64,000 nt of DNA from Grammothele lineata. Taxonomy: Eukaryota; Basidiomycota; Agaricomycetes; Polyporales; Polyporaceae. The notes under the pieces were generated by a model that made no database searches, was not told the origin of the DNA, and saw only the letters and a list, made by a program, of their open reading frames with translations. Position 1 is the stretch's first letter; every line of letters starts with the position of its first letter. Both the position numbers and the translations under genes were made by a program. The stretch is from contig NDFF03000091.1 in NCBI GenBank assembly GCA_002150815.3, positions 186,001 through 250,000 on the forward strand, in the 5' to 3' direction. Of this stretch, positions 37,132 to 50,200 are shown in pieces.

Positions 37132-37817
37132 ATATGAGTGCATTCAAGCCGTCGGTAAGCATATACCTCCGTGCTTGGGGAAGATTCTATCTCACGTCTT
37201 TCACTATCATATCAGGCTCCCGTACTGCACGCGAAGAGGCCATCACCTGCAAGGAGGAATGGTCTTACATACGCAGATGTCGGGGGCAGATGTATTCACA
37301 GATCCGATGTGTATCAGTTACTAGTATCTTGGCCCATTGTCTACGTCGGAGTGGCCAATATATGTGTTGAACAGAATAACCTTGGTCCTTGAAGGTGCCC
37401 GGCCCCACAATGACGCTGATTCGGTTTGCAGAATTAGTCTCCTATGCTGCACCTAATAGCACTCGTGCACGGTAAAGATCGCGATCACGACGAGAGGGGA
37501 CGGCGACACGTATACCGCTATTCTTCTAGGAAATGAGGTCCAAGTGAGGACTGTAACCTCTTCCTGAAAATGTTTATAGAATAGTTATTGTGATTGGTAT
37601 ATACGAACGTATAACAAAAGCAAATGTAAGCCCAGGAGATCACCAGTAACTCAGGACCGTTGAGACAAGCAAGACTCGACATACGAACGCATGAACAGTC
37701 CATATCGAGGCGTGATATAGCGTAAACATATTAGCAAGCGAACCACTCTCCATACCTCCACAACTCCTCTCGAAATCGACCAGACCTGATGGCCACCGTT
37801 GAGCACATACCAGCCTA
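37132..37817. other. Intergenic, 686 bp
   Basis: Convergent region between small-protein gene 2 and the F-BAR/DEP/RhoGAP gene. AT-rich near 37560-37630. No gene seen. Confidence 0.45.
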
Positions 37818-40800
37818 TCACTGGATAATCTCGTCCTCAGCGTCGCTCGCCATCGTCCGCCTCGACAACTCCGACACGCGGCTGATGCTCCCCCGCTTGC
37901 TCATCGTGCGCGACCCATGGCGTTTCAAGCCCGTCGCGCCCCCAGTGTTCCCGTTCCCGTTCGCCGTACCGGGGGGAGAGCTGGGCGAGCTCGGACGTCC
38001 GACGAGCGACTGGCGGTTCAGCGGGGACGCGGTCCCACTTGTGCTCGACGGGCGCGGTCCGCGAGTCAGCCTCGGCCCGCGAATACGCGCACCCGCGGCA
38101 TCACTCGAGGTCGCGGACGTCGCAGACGTAGGGGTCTTTCCGGGGCTTGGGCTACGCGAGCCCGAAGGCGGAGAGATCACCTTGGGCGAGGCGGCGCGCC
38201 GGAGCGCGGACACCGCGGGTGGGGACGCGGGCTGTTCGTCGTCGAGCGCGGGCTCGACGAAGTGCGCGGGGCGCGGGATCGGCGGGGATGCGGGCTCCGG
38301 CGGGGGCTCTTTGAACTGCGGCCGGGGTGGGAGGTCGTCCGTCTCGGGGGGTGGCTCCTTAAAAACCGGGTGCGCCGGAGGAGCTGGGACGGACGGTGGA
38401 GCTGGGACGGCGGCCTGCGCGGAGAGCGGAGGCGGAGGCGGGATATTCGCGGGTAGAGGGGGTGGGGGCGGGATGGCGCTGTAGTCGACCGTGCGGGCGT
38501 CGTTCAGGACGATGTCGCCGGGCTGGGGCGGGGGCGGATGAGGGATGACGGGCATCTCCTCGGGCTCGGCGGAGAACGCCGGCGCCTCAGTGCCGTCCAT
38601 GCCCTCGGGTTCATCCACGAACTTGGCAGGGCTCTCGGGGACCTGGGCTAGCAGAGACCCACGGGCGGAGCCGTTGCTCGAGGCAGGAGAAGGTGCGATG
38701 ATGTTCGGGACTGGGGGAGGCGACTTCTTAACGTTCAAGCCCCGCTGGGCGAGCTGCTGTGCCTGGAGCTCTTTAAGGTCCATACCAGCGGAGATGCGGG
38801 AACGCGACATGCGCATGTCGACGGGACGCGTGCGACGACGGACGGGGACCTTCCGCTCAGACTCGCGTTTCTTTTTGAGAATCGCTGGGGGGAGGATCTC
38901 GTCATACTTGTTTACAAGATCCATGAACAGCACTGGATACGCTCATCGTCAGTGAATGAATCCGCGAACACGTTTTAGCCACGTACGAGTAGGATGACGG
39001 TCATTGATCGACATCGAAGTCTCCGTCTTGGGCCTGAGGATGGCTGCAAGTCGCCTGTTAGTTGTAGTAGTAACATTTGATAGCGATTGGACGTACTGCG
39101 GCCCATGCTGAGCGCAAGCTTGGTCACGTAGACCTCGTTGGACTCCATCTCAGACTCCGACGTAGCCTTCACCAACTCCTTGAGATGCTTGATGATAGCA
39201 TCCAGCACGATCAAGTGAACCTTAGGCAGCTTCTGCAGTGCGCTCTGAATCTCAAGGACGTGCTGCTCGGGCGACGGCTGGAGCTCCGTCTTGCTGCCGC
39301 CGACGGTCGGGTATAGCTTGCGGAACTCGTCCCAGCCCTCGTACATGCAGAGGGGAGGGTCGAGCTCGAGCGCCCAAAGCTTGATGCCGCTCGCTAGGAC
39401 TGGGGCGTCGTACTTCTGCAGCATGTCGTGGGGAATGTCCTCTTCTGGCGGTACCGCGTTGAGGGTCTCACGGAGGTGGTGAACCGCAGGCAGGGGAACC
39501 TCATAGATCCAAGTCTTGCGCTTCTCTGCAGCGGACAATGAGTGTCTGTTGTAAGTCTGAAAGTAGTCGGACCCACGTACCGGCATCACTGGGCAGCTTA
39601 GGATATGCCTCGAGAAGGGCGCCGAGCAGCGCAGAGATCATCGGCGGGATCTCCTCCTTCTTCTCCCCCGGGTTCGTGACGTTCCAGTACGCGCTGTCCG
39701 CCCACTTGCGCAGGTCAATGCCGAAGACGACGTCTGACTCGTCGTGCGCGATGGACTCGTACACCTGCGCGACGGGGCGGAAGGGCCCAGTGCGGAAGCG
39801 CTCGATGAGGACCTTGATATCGTTCTCGGGCTGGTACGCGGTCATAAGCGTCTCCACGTGCTCGGTCGTCGTACCGTACGCTTTCGACAGCTTGCCGAGC
39901 TCAGTGTGATACTGAGCGAGGACTATAGATCTTGATATCAGCACGACGCCCGCAGTACACGACATGAATACATACCAGTCTTGATCGCACGGAGACGCTC
40001 GAGCTCCCACTTCTGAAGCATCTTGAGCGTATCCTCGATGCGCTCCTCGAGACCTAGCCGCTGCCTGTCAAGCTTGCGCACAGTAGTGCGATACAGCTGG
40101 TCGGCAGCTTCAGCCTCGCGCCGGGCGCGAACGTGGGCGGGCTCGCCGTTAGCGGCGAAGGCCTTCGACACCAAACCCGCGAAACCGCTCTGGCGAACGA
40201 CATTCTGAGCAAGAGGTGAGAGGCGCTCGATGGGCGTGAGCACCTGCGCCGCGGCGCTCGCGGGCTTGGCAGTAGCAGCCGCGGGTGGGGTGTCCAGACT
40301 GAACGCGCGGGGGCGGAACTGGTAAAACGCGTCATCGGCGTTCTCGAAGTCGTTGCCGAGCTCGCCCAGACGACGGAGGAGGTTGTGCCGCTCGGTGAGG
40401 ACGCGGGCGGCGACTTCGGCGTGGTCGAGGTTGCCGTTGAAGGCCTTCACGTTCTCCTTGAGCCATGTCGCGAACTCCTCGCCCGAGAAGCAGTCCTGGT
40501 ACTCGCCCAGGAGCGGGAAGCGAACGGGGCGGAGGGGCAGTTGCTCCTTCGCGCTCTTGAGCATAGCGGTGACTTCGGTGGGGGTCATCATCACGCCCGC
40601 GATGTCCATCGGGGGAAGGGGCGGTGGCGGCACGGGGTCCGTTTCAAGCTTGGGCGGCGCGACCTTCGCGGCGGGCAGGGGAGGATCGAGCGGCGGTGGG
40701 GATAACACACGTCTCGGAGTGCTCGCACCAGACCCTACGTCGGACGCTCTACCCTTGCCTTTGTCGACCTTGGGCGTGTTCTTCTCTTCCTCGTCCGCAT

Positions 40801-41829
40801 CGAAGTGCACCTCGGGCTTTGCAGGAGGAGGCGGCGCGACAGATGCGTTCAGCCTAAACTCCTTCAGGCGCGCGGTGATGCGCTCGGACATCGTGGCCTG
40901 GCGTTGTGGCGTCCGGCCAGCGGCCGGGTTAGCGCCAAGGGGCTTGAGCCTGGGCGATGTGTACGCATCGCCGACGGGGTGTGTGATGGGCGCGAACCGG
41001 GCGCTGAGGAACATGTGTGAGCGGGGTTGCAGCCACTCATGGGCGATGTACTCACTCGTCCTCAGCCTCGTCTGCCTTGCGCGTCTTTGTCAGGTAGTCA
41101 TTCTTGAGCTTCGTAACCTGGTGTCTGGTTGAGCGCGACGGGTGGAGCAAGTCTTTGGCCGGAGTACACACCTCGGCCTGGTTCATCTCATAGCCATAAA
41201 TCCAGCCCTCAAGAACGTTCGCCTTGCTTGCGAGCAGACGGTCCTGACGGATCCCGCGCGTCAGGCCACAAGGTCACGAATGACGAAGTGATTACATACT
41301 TTGTGGCTGGCCGCCCATTTCTCGAAGGGTTCCGCGACGTTCATCTGCAGTTCCTTTGCAACACTGTCATGAAGCAAGCCTTGGGTGATATTCTCCTCGC
41401 GCAGCCCTTTCACGGCCATGTGCAAGGACGCGCCATCGTCGACTTCAAAGGCCGAGCCTGTCTCACCGCGCATTAGTGCCATATATCGGATAATGGGTCA
41501 CCACGCACCAGCGGGAGGGTCTGCCTTGAGCGTTGCGCCAATGGTCAGCTCTGCTGCGGCGCGCGCCTACACGCGTTCCACAGGGTTAGTACAGGCGTGT
41601 TAGCGAACGCTTCTGCGCGAGGAAGCACTCACTCGAATGAACTGGGCGATCTCAGTGTTCTCGGCAATACCCTCCATACGCAATGTTGCCAGTCAGCCAA
41701 ACAGCGAGCCAAACCCGCCCGCTGGACACGTACCTGCTCCAACTGCGCGTAGAGGACCTCAAGCCCCTTTCTGTAATCCTCCGTCCAGAACGAATTCGAG
41801 AAGGTGAGCGGAAGCGACAAGACGGCCAT
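37818..41829 (-). CDS. F-BAR, DEP and RhoGAP domain protein (Rgd2-like)
   Basis: Rho-family GTPase regulator with a membrane-curving F-BAR domain, expected at sites of polarised growth or septation. Minus-strand order: MAVLSLPLTFSNSFWTEDYRKGLEVLYAQLEQ begins the FCH/F-BAR domain, which continues through IAQFIRARAAAELTIGATL, LHMAVKGLREENI and EPFEKWAASHK. A Pro-rich linker and a DEP domain interrupt it (RPVRFPLLGEYQDCFSGEEFATWLKENV ... LLRRLGELGNDFENADDAFYQF). The coiled-coil F-BAR remainder follows (AADQLYRTTVRKLDRQRLGLEERIEDTLKMLQKWELERLRAI), then the GAP-like domain starting FGIDLRKWADSAYWN, and a long Pro-rich tail (about 37820-38750) with poly-Pro suited to SH3/WW partners. The GAP domain shows no GIFR arginine-finger motif; the matching place reads TWIYEVPLPAVHHLRETLN. 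About nine exons. The F-BAR/DEP/RhoGAP order matches Rgd2-type proteins. Confidence 0.82.
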
Positions 41830-42519
41830 GATGTGTGGCCAGCGCGAAAAAGTCGAGGAATGGGTATGAGGTGCACCGTAGCACTAGTGTCACGGGGAAT
41901 GAGGAATTGGGGTGCGCGAGGCGGAGAGACGAGGGGGCGTCCGGGCTCGGGCAGACGTCAGAGCGTGAGAGAGCGTTATAAGCGGTAGTGGGGCCTGCGA
42001 GGGTGTGCGCAGTCGTTGTACGCGTTGCGCTGGCGTGTTTTGGGCAACCCCGGGGAAGCGACGGGCGGACCTGGCGGTGGTGGTGTAGGAAGGAGAAAAG
42101 GCGTGTCGAAGGGGTGCGGTGCACCAGCACTGGCATCGCGAGCCCGGGGCTACTGGGCGCCCAATATCCAGTGAGACATCTCGACCGTCTCCGGCGCGCA
42201 CACCGCCACTCTGTACCCGATCCAGGCTCGCTTCCGCCTCCCGTACGCCCGTCCCCTGACACGCACGCCCGGAAAGTGCGCACACAAGCACACTCAGCTA
42301 GAGCTGATGCTGCACTTGTCGGCGGCCTCGGACATGGACGTCCCATCAGGATGCACACAACGCAATCTCTTCACCGCCTGGCTCGATCGGCTTTGCGACA
42401 CTTTCGGTCCGACCCGCGCTCGTGCTGAGCACAGACTTCACAAGCATTGGCTGCTGTTTGAGGAACAAGCCACGAGGCGCGGCGAGAGGGGGGTCCAAAG
42501 ATTAAGCATGGCTGCATTA
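41830..42519. other. Intergenic, 690 bp, promoter of the F-BAR/RhoGAP gene
   Basis: Separates two minus-strand genes. Open frames here are overlapping and without family pattern. No TATA box was recognised on the minus strand close to 41829. Confidence 0.4.
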
Positions 42520-44056
42520 CTACATATAGTCCTCTAGGTCATCATCATCCGCCTCCAACGCCGCCCGCGAACGCGCCCCTGGTACGCGGTGGCCCGCTCG
42601 CCCAGCACTGCCATACAACACCTCCGAGTCTCCGAGCGACACCGGTGCGTACGCACCCTCGGCGCCCACCGCATCAAATACGTTCCCTGGTGCGTCGGGG
42701 AACGTTGATGTCGGGAGCTGCAGCAAATGTGGCGGGTGCCGGGTCAGGTAGAGCCTCAATAGAGAATCCTCCGCCGCCTAAAACATAGCGCGGAGTCAGC
42801 ATGGAGACACGTCTCCGTGAACAGCGGCACTTACCCGGTACTCCGCCATTTTCAACGAACTACCGAATCCCTCACCAAGCTGATCCGCACCAGAGAAGAT
42901 CCCGACAACGAAGACAGGAGAATTAGAGTATCGGCCGGTCTCCTTTAGCAGTCTGTAAGCAATACACAAGTCAGTTCCCCCTCAAGTCAAAAACTTGCAC
43001 CGCCGAGAAATACATGGATTAGGCATGGCCTCCGGCTACCTATATTTGTGACGGCGCCATACGAAGACCGCAGCCCTGACAAACTTTCACGAAGGACGGA
43101 GCATACCAACACATTGCAACGGTCAGGTCCAATGAAAGCACATCTCCGTCTACCATCCCACTTAAAGCTCTCACTTGACCAGCCATACGGGACGATTGGT
43201 AGACTGTCCGGAGGACCCTCTAAACGCTCACACGAGTCTGAAGAAGCACTCACCTCGACACTGGTCGTTCCCGCCCAAACTTCGCAACAGTCGCCAACAA
43301 AGTCTGCTTGGGGTCGTGGAACTTGATCATGTTCCGCAAGTCGATCTCTCGACTGAAGAAGAACTTCTCCGCAAATCGTCGTGCCGACCGAAGCGAGCGG
43401 TGCTGGTACACTAACGCGGTGAGCGCTCGTGGTACAGATGCCAGCGCGTCAGCGTGAAGCGTAGCGTTTTGCGTTAGCGTAGTCGACTGGTCGTCCACGA
43501 AGAAACCAACATATGAGAATGTGATGGGATAGACGGTGCGCGCAACACTCACGGTGCGGTGCCAGCGCAGGATGGGCGTGACACCCATCTCCCGTGCAAG
43601 GTTCGCGCAGGTCGTCGGACCGGCATATGCGCTCACGGCTGCCTTCATGACGCGCGTAGGGAGGTGTGGGTAGGACGAGTTAACATACTCGGTGGCAAAG
43701 AGGCCGAGGAGGGAGTTGCCGAGAGTCGCGAGGGATGCATTCGTGGCGGGCAGGGGCTGGTCGGGGTGCTGCTGTGAATGCAGCGCAACGAAAGACGGGT
43801 GCGTGCACGCCTGCTGAATGACATCCGGAGAGGACACGATGCTGGCGAGTCCTATCCGGTGCGCAAAGGCGGAGAGCGTGGAACGGGGTGCGGGCTGGGA
43901 TGCGGCCCAAGAGCGTGCGTCGAAGACAGCGAGGGGTGCGCCGGCGGCCCTGGCAGCGGAGGATGGGGAGAGTTTTGGGAGGGCTTTCAGGTGTTGCGCG
44001 GAGACATGGGCGAGCTTTGAAGCCGTGTTCGCGACCTTGCGTTGCGCATAGCCCAT
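42520..44056 (-). CDS. Mitochondrial large-subunit ribosomal protein mL44
   Basis: Component of the mitochondrial 54S ribosomal subunit (yeast Mrpl3 type) with an inactive RNase III fold and a double-stranded-RNA-binding domain. Start taken at the ATG at 44056 (MGYAQRKVANTASKLAHVS), since the longer open frame begins with GTG; this N-terminus is basic and Ser/Ala-rich like a mitochondrial presequence. Seen: the RNase III-like part DVIQQACTHPSF ... LATLGNSLLGLFATEYVNSSYPHLP, RVMKAAVSAYAGPTTCANLAREMGV, and ALTALVYQHRSLRSARRFAEKFFFSREIDL. The dsRBD-like part follows in the last exons, FVVGIFSGADQLGEGFGSSLKMAEYRAAEDSLLRLYL. Acidic residues of catalytic RNase III are not obvious, as expected for mL44. 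Acidic C-terminus EADDDDLEDYM. Divergent from M20 copy 2. Confidence 0.87.
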
Positions 44057-44517
44057 GAGTGGTTGTCTCCGCCAGCACGCGTTAGCGTAGCGTTCTAAAG
44101 ACACGCTCCCAAATTTTGGCCCACGACGTCGACGCGGTGACCCCGCGGACCCCCGACACCTCGGCCCGTGACCCCCTTCCTCGGCGTCTTCTTCTCAGTG
44201 ACGCGAGCGTCTATTACATACACGCCTTCTGTCGTCTCCAGTACTTCCTGATGCGCATTTGAATGCTCCAGTACGCGTTCTACCCCCACCCACGTCCTCT
44301 CCAAGACGAGCAACAGCCGCACCATCCTTCCCACCATAATATAAATTTGGCTCATTTGTCAGTCGCCACCATGATGCACGAGGTCACGGGAAAAGGATGT
44401 GTATCTGGACTGATAGGAAGCAGCATTTATACGCTGCCGCCGCCGGCACACCGGATAGCGTGCTAATCACTCAGGTTCAGAGTCAGGTCCTTCGCGTCTC
44501 TCACCCGAACCACCATC
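44057..44517. other. Divergent promoter region, mL44 and M20 copy 2
   Basis: 461 bp between start codons. A TATA-like ATAATATAAATT patch near 44335-44346 lies about 175 bp before the M20 start. No gene. Confidence 0.4.
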
Positions 44518-46855
44518 ATGTCCTCCAAGGTCGCCTACACGAAGGAACCCCTGCTCCCCTCTGCTGCCCTGGAGGCCGCCCCGCCCAAGCGTGGCTGCAG
44601 CGCGGGCCTGCGAGTAGTCAAGGCTCTCCTGTTGGGCATGACTGCCCTGGCCTGCGCGAACGCGCTCGGCTTCGCACCTCTCCCGGAGTTCGTATCTGAC
44701 GCGCTCCTTCCAGAGCTCTACAGTGCGAAGCCGCAGTGCCCGCAGGTGTCGGCCATCGTGCCGGAGAAGAACGCTGGGTTGTGGGACTCGGTCGGCTCCA
44801 CGATCGGCTCGGACGCGTTCAAGGCTCGCGCCGTCGAGTGGCTTGGAGGTGCCGTGCGCGTACCGTATGTTGGACCCTATCTTTCGCGTTATGAGCATGC
44901 GGTTGATATGGGACGGTGCGGCACAGTACCCAGTCTTACGACAAGATGGGCCCTATTGGCGAGGATCCGCGCTGGCTGGTCTTCGAACCGTTCCACGAGT
45001 ACTTGGCCAAGGCGTTCCCGCTCGTCCACGCGAACCTCAAGCTCACCAAGGTCAACACGTGGGGACTCGTGTATGACTGGGAGGGCTCCGACGCGTCGCT
45101 CAAGCCTCTCCTCCTCGCCGCTCATCAAGGTGAAGACCGTTGCGCGTGCACGTGCTAGGTTCATGACGTACTGATGCACTGCGTACTTAGACGTGGTGCC
45201 CGTTAACCCGGACACGATTAGCGAGTGGACCCATCCGCCGTTCTCAGGTTATTTCGATGGTATGCTATCTCGCGGTCCCCCTTTTCCATGATAGTTGAAC
45301 AACGTTGCCCAGGCGAACGCATCTGGGGCCGTGGCAGCTCTGATGACAAGAGCGGCTTGATCGGCATTATGTACGCCAAACACTTGTCGAGTTTTAAGCG
45401 TAACGTCCTTCTAACGGATGTGACAGGTCTACCATCGAGACTCTCCTCGAGAAGGGTTTCAAGCCGACTCGCAAGGTCGTCCTTACGTTCGGGTTCGACG
45501 AGGAAGTGAGCGGCCTGTATGGAGCTCAATCCCTTGCGAAGTATCTTCTCTCCACATACGGCGAGAATGCATTCTTGCTGTTGGTCGACGAGGGCGGTAC
45601 GTCTAAGTGGCATCTAGCGGCGTTGATCTGTCTCAGCTCACGATTACCGTAGGAGGATTTGCTCAGGAGTACGATGGCGTCGTGGCGACACCTGGTATCG
45701 CTGAGAAGGGATACATCGATGTCCGTGTAGACGTGACCTCTCCTGGCGGCCACTCCAGTGTACCCCCTACGCATACTGTAAGTGAATCAAGTCGGCGTGT
45801 TTACAGCTGGTCACTGACTCTTCGTCTTTAGACTATCGGTATCCTCTCGCAGCTGCTCGTTCATTACGAGGCGCACCCGTACAAGCCCCGCCTCCACCGT
45901 GGCACGCCCATGTACTGGAAGGCTCAATGCCTGGCAGAGTACACCCCCAGCCTCCCCAAAAAGCTGCGCAAGGCTCTCAAAAAGTCGGTCCACTCCGACA
46001 AGGCACTCAAAGAGGCCGAGAAGGAGCTTGTCAAGACCAAGTCGTACCGCGCTCTCATTGGCACGACGCAGGCGATCGACCTCATCAACGGTGGTGTCAA
46101 GACCAACGCCCTCCCTGAACAGGCGTGGGCGGTTGTCAACCACCGTATCGCGACTGACAGGTATGTACCTTTCAAGGTGTTCACGGTGTGGCACCTTCAT
46201 CACAGACTGACGATGTACCGTGTAGCTCGGTCGACGAGGTCAAGGCACATGACACGGCGCTCCTCAAGGAGCTTGCTCAGGAGTTCAACCTGTCCTACAC
46301 TGCCTTCGGCGCGCAGATCAGCGGGGAGGGCGCCCCTGCGTACGGCACGCTCACACTCAGTGACGCTTGGGGTACACATCTCGAGCCCGCGCCCATCAGC
46401 CCTATCGATGCCCCTGAGTATGCGCTCCTCTCCGGGACAATCAAGGCGGCGTACAACGCCCACCGTAACCTCAAGGGTGACGACCAGATTGTGGTGGCTC
46501 CTGGTATCATGACCGGCAACACGGGTACGTGCTCGCGTCCCCGCATGTGGCGTAGAGTCTGTGTTGCAGGACGCGGCGATTGACGAGGGTTTCGGTGATA
46601 CAGATACTCGGTACTACTGGGCGCTGACGCCGCACATCTACCGGTACAACCATCACAACTCGGGCAACAGCTCCTCGCTGAGCAACGGCGTACATACCGT
46701 CAACGAATGTAAGCTTATGTTGTGGCTGTCGGGATGTGACAAGCACTGACTGTACTTTACGGTACTTCTCGATAGACCTGGTGGCGGACGCGTTCCTTGA
46801 GCAGATTAGGTTCTTCACGACGTTGATCCTGAACGCCGACGAGTACACGGCGTAA
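44518..46855 (+). CDS. M20 family vacuolar-type carboxypeptidase (Cps1-like), copy 2
   Basis: Paralog of 6209-8581, sharing the type II anchor layout (cytosolic MSSKVAYTKEPLLPSAALEAAPPKRG, then LRVVKALLLGMTALACANAL) and the enzyme core. Seen: AAHQDVVPVNPDT with the intron again inside HQ|D, GERIWGRGSSDDKSGLIGI, FGFDEEVSGLYGAQSLAKYL with the catalytic Glu, LLLVDEGG, GGHSSVPPTHT, QAIDLINGGVKTNALPEQAWAVVNHRIA, LTLSDAWGTHLEPAPISP and NTDTRYYWALTPHIYRYN near the end. All M20 metal ligands are accounted for, so it is expected to be active. About ten exons. The two copies differ most in the N-terminal 90 residues and in an insert SLPKKLRKALKKSVHSDKAL here. Confidence 0.88.
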
Positions 46856-47239
46856 GAGTGGATGAACTTTTTGTGACATGACTACGTAGCGAAGCGAAGC
46901 ATGTACGAGTGTCTGATGGAATTACTTGGACGCTTCCTTGTGGCTCGACTGCACACAATCGTGAGACAGCAGACCGAGCTTAAAGAGTGCCTGTAGACGG
47001 AACGGGGCGTGACTGGAGGCAGTGAAGCGGTGGAGACTGAGAGGCGGGGGTGTGACACGGCTCCACGTGGCTGCGTGTCACGGAGGAGCTGTACGCGAAA
47101 TTGGTGTTCCGAATGCATCGTCGAGATTGAGCTCGTTCCCGTCTGCTAAACCCGCTGGCTACCCTGTCCGTCCTCGTCCCCGACACCCACCGCCCGCCCA
47201 TCGCCAGCCACGGCCGTGGACAACGGCGTCCCTGCAGCC
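46856..47239. other. Intergenic, 384 bp, promoter of the LIM-RhoGAP gene
   Basis: Same-orientation gap. TTAAAG near 46980 is a weak TATA candidate. No gene seen. Confidence 0.4.
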
Positions 47240-50200
47240 ATGAGCGGGCCCGACCACCAGAACAAGCAGTCTATCTCCTCCCAATCCTCCAACGACTCCG
47301 CTACACTGGCCTACATGTCCGCCGACCGAGACACAGACCATGATTACGACGCTCCCCGTTCTGCCCTTCTCAACGGCTCACATCCCTCCTTTACTCGCCC
47401 TGACTTTCTCTCCTCGGATCGCGGTGCTATTCCTACGAGAGCGAATACCCTCGATTCCCCGCACGACCTAGATCAGCGGCCGCACCGGCCGCTGGACGAC
47501 CGTCCCCATGCCCGGAGCGAAGACCTCAACCATACCTCCCACTGGGTCAGCAACGATCCTCAGGCGTATGAACGGGGCCTCTCGCAGTCCCCCGCCGCCC
47601 CATTCCGCGGCGGCAGTCGACCAGGCACCCCGGGCAGTAGCTCCAATCATCACCACCCGCCCGCATCCTCCTCTGATCACTCCGAGCGGCCTCCGAGCCG
47701 AGCCCGGAGCACGCACTCGGACTCGTCTCTGCAGTCGGATCCTCCCACACCGGGGGGCAGCCAGCGCGGGGGGGCGTCTACGACGACGCATACCAGCAGC
47801 AGCGTCGTCTCTACGTAAGTTTCTTGTTTCCCGTCCCCGCCTGATCTGCGCCTGTCCTCCCTTGGGGCACATCACCCGTCTGTCTGGGGTCGACCCTGAG
47901 CTATGGTTGCTGACGCTTGGGGATTGCCAGGCCATGCGCTGCGTGCGGGAAGGCAATGCAGGGCGCGTTTGTACGGGCGTTGGGCGCTGTATACCATCTC
48001 CAGTGCTTCAAATGTATGGTGAGTGATTCGTCCTACTTTGATGGCCGGACGAGCACAGTTGTGACGGTCTCAACAGGACTGCGGTACGGTCGTTGCGTCC
48101 AAGTTCTTCCCTATCGACGGCCAAGACGGCAAGCAGCATCCTCTCTGCGAGCGGGACTACTTCCGGCGCTTGAATCTGATCTGCGCGAAATGTGGGATGG
48201 CTCTGCGGGGAAGCTATATCACGGCATGCAGTGAGTGCTGGCCTCGTCATTTGTTGAAATTGCAGGTCGTGAATACGCATCGCAGACAAAAAGTTTCATG
48301 TCGAGCACTTCACGTGCTCAGTATGCCCCACACTCTTCGGCCCTCAGGACTCGTACTACGAGCACGAGGGTGACGTCTACTGCCATTTCCACTACTCTAC
48401 ACGATATGCGACCAAGTGTGCGGGTTGCAACAGCGCTATCTTGAAGCAGTTCGTGGAGATAAATCGGAACATGAGGGACGAATGTTGGCATCCGGAATGC
48501 TACATGATCAACAAGGTATGCATTAAATCTACTTCTAGACCATTCATGAATCACCGACATCGCACCATTAGTTCTGGAATGTCAAGGTTTCGTCCCGTCG
48601 GCCAACAAGCCTTCCACCGCCGGAAGAAGGTGAGATGAGCCAGCCTCTTGAGGCTCCATACCTGGAGGAGGAACGGAAGGAGAATGCGCAATCCCTGCGG
48701 GAGAAGCAGATCAGGATGGAACAACAGGTTTATCGGATTTGGACGTAAGTGCACTGTGGATTTTCTTTGAACGCCCCTTCCTCAACGTCAGACAGTGTGC
48801 TTTCTGCGTTTGAGGAGTCGAGTGCTGCATGCATCTCCGACATGCTGCGGCAGGTCAGCAATGGCCAGTACCTCGACGCTATCCGAATGGCGGAGAAGTT
48901 CATCCTGCACGTCGAAGTGCTCTTCGCAACCATTGACGACCTGGAATTCCAGTTTTCGCGAATACGGCTCAAAGGTGACGGTGGCTTTTCATTATGGTGT
49001 GTGTATTTCACTCACGGCATGGGAAAACGTTAGGCATGTCCCACGTTCGCGAGGCGAGGATGCTGTGCCGAAAGACTGTGGATCTGTTTACCCTTCTGTC
49101 GCACACGCAAGAGACTGGCGCTCGGCGGATGGGTATGACGCAGGAGCTCCTCGCTCTCGTAACAGGACTCGCCCATTACCTCAAGATCCTTATTCGTATC
49201 GCACTCACCGGGGCCTTGAAGCTTGAGCGAGAGCACGACGTCCGGGATGCTATCACTAACTTCCTGGACAAACTGCACATGCTCGCAATTCAGGGTGGCA
49301 ACGCCTCCGCTCGGCGTATCATGAAGCGCGCGAATGGGGAGATTCTCCCCCAGAGCGACTCGGGCAATGTGGGCACCCAAGGCGTCATGTATGGGTTCAA
49401 GAGCCTCGCGCCTGAGAACGCGGGTGAGAGTCCTTTCGGTTCAGCGCCCAAGGATCCGGCGCTTGCGAAGGTCCCCGTTGTACACCCTCCATCCGACCTT
49501 TGTGTCAAGTGCAACCAAACGGTCGAGGAGGATTGTGTGCGCTTGGGCACATACCAGCGATGGCACTCGCATTGTCTCTCTTGCCAGACATGCGGCAAAG
49601 TCGCGGCTATGCCGGCGATCAAAGAGCCAAAGCAAATAGAGGACAAGGACGCGAAGGACGGCCAAGACCCGAAGCCGAAGCTGTCGACCGCCCGACGACC
49701 TCCCGCGAATGTGGCCAACTTCGTGTACGAAGTCGAGACGATGAAGGAGACTTCGTCGTTCGGCACCGTCCCGACAGCGATCTTCTGTACCGATCACGCC
49801 CATCAGGGCTGTCGTGGCGGCTTCCAGGCAGTCTCGCGATTGGAGCAATATGCTTTCCTACTAAACGTGGCCTTGCGGCGGTTGTACGTATTGCTGAAGA
49901 AGCGCGGCGTCGTACCGCTTTCTCCTGGTACGTCTTTGTAGCTCAGACAGTAGGACATGTGTTAAACAAACTATGTGCAGCCGCCGTACCGTCACAGGGT
50001 CAACAGGATATCGACAGAGATCCCTACCGGAACTCGGGCGATATTAACCGCCTCCGATCGGTTCACTTGGATCGCAAGCTGTCATCGACGGCCAGGGTAC
50101 CCAAACGTTCGACTATCGTTGAAAGTCCTACCGGAAAGGTCGCCCACTCGTCGGATGCGTCCCATGCTCATCGCACACCGCACGAGGTCACACCCGGCAC

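Noticed and set aside
30811..37817. Possible transposon in the gene-poor island
   Set aside because: No terminal inverted repeats, long terminal repeats, transposase or reverse-transcriptase motif could be found by eye.
43250..44104. mL44 frame extended upstream to 44104
   Set aside because: The extension starts with GTG, unlikely in a nuclear gene; the ATG at 44056 gives a presequence-like N-terminus.
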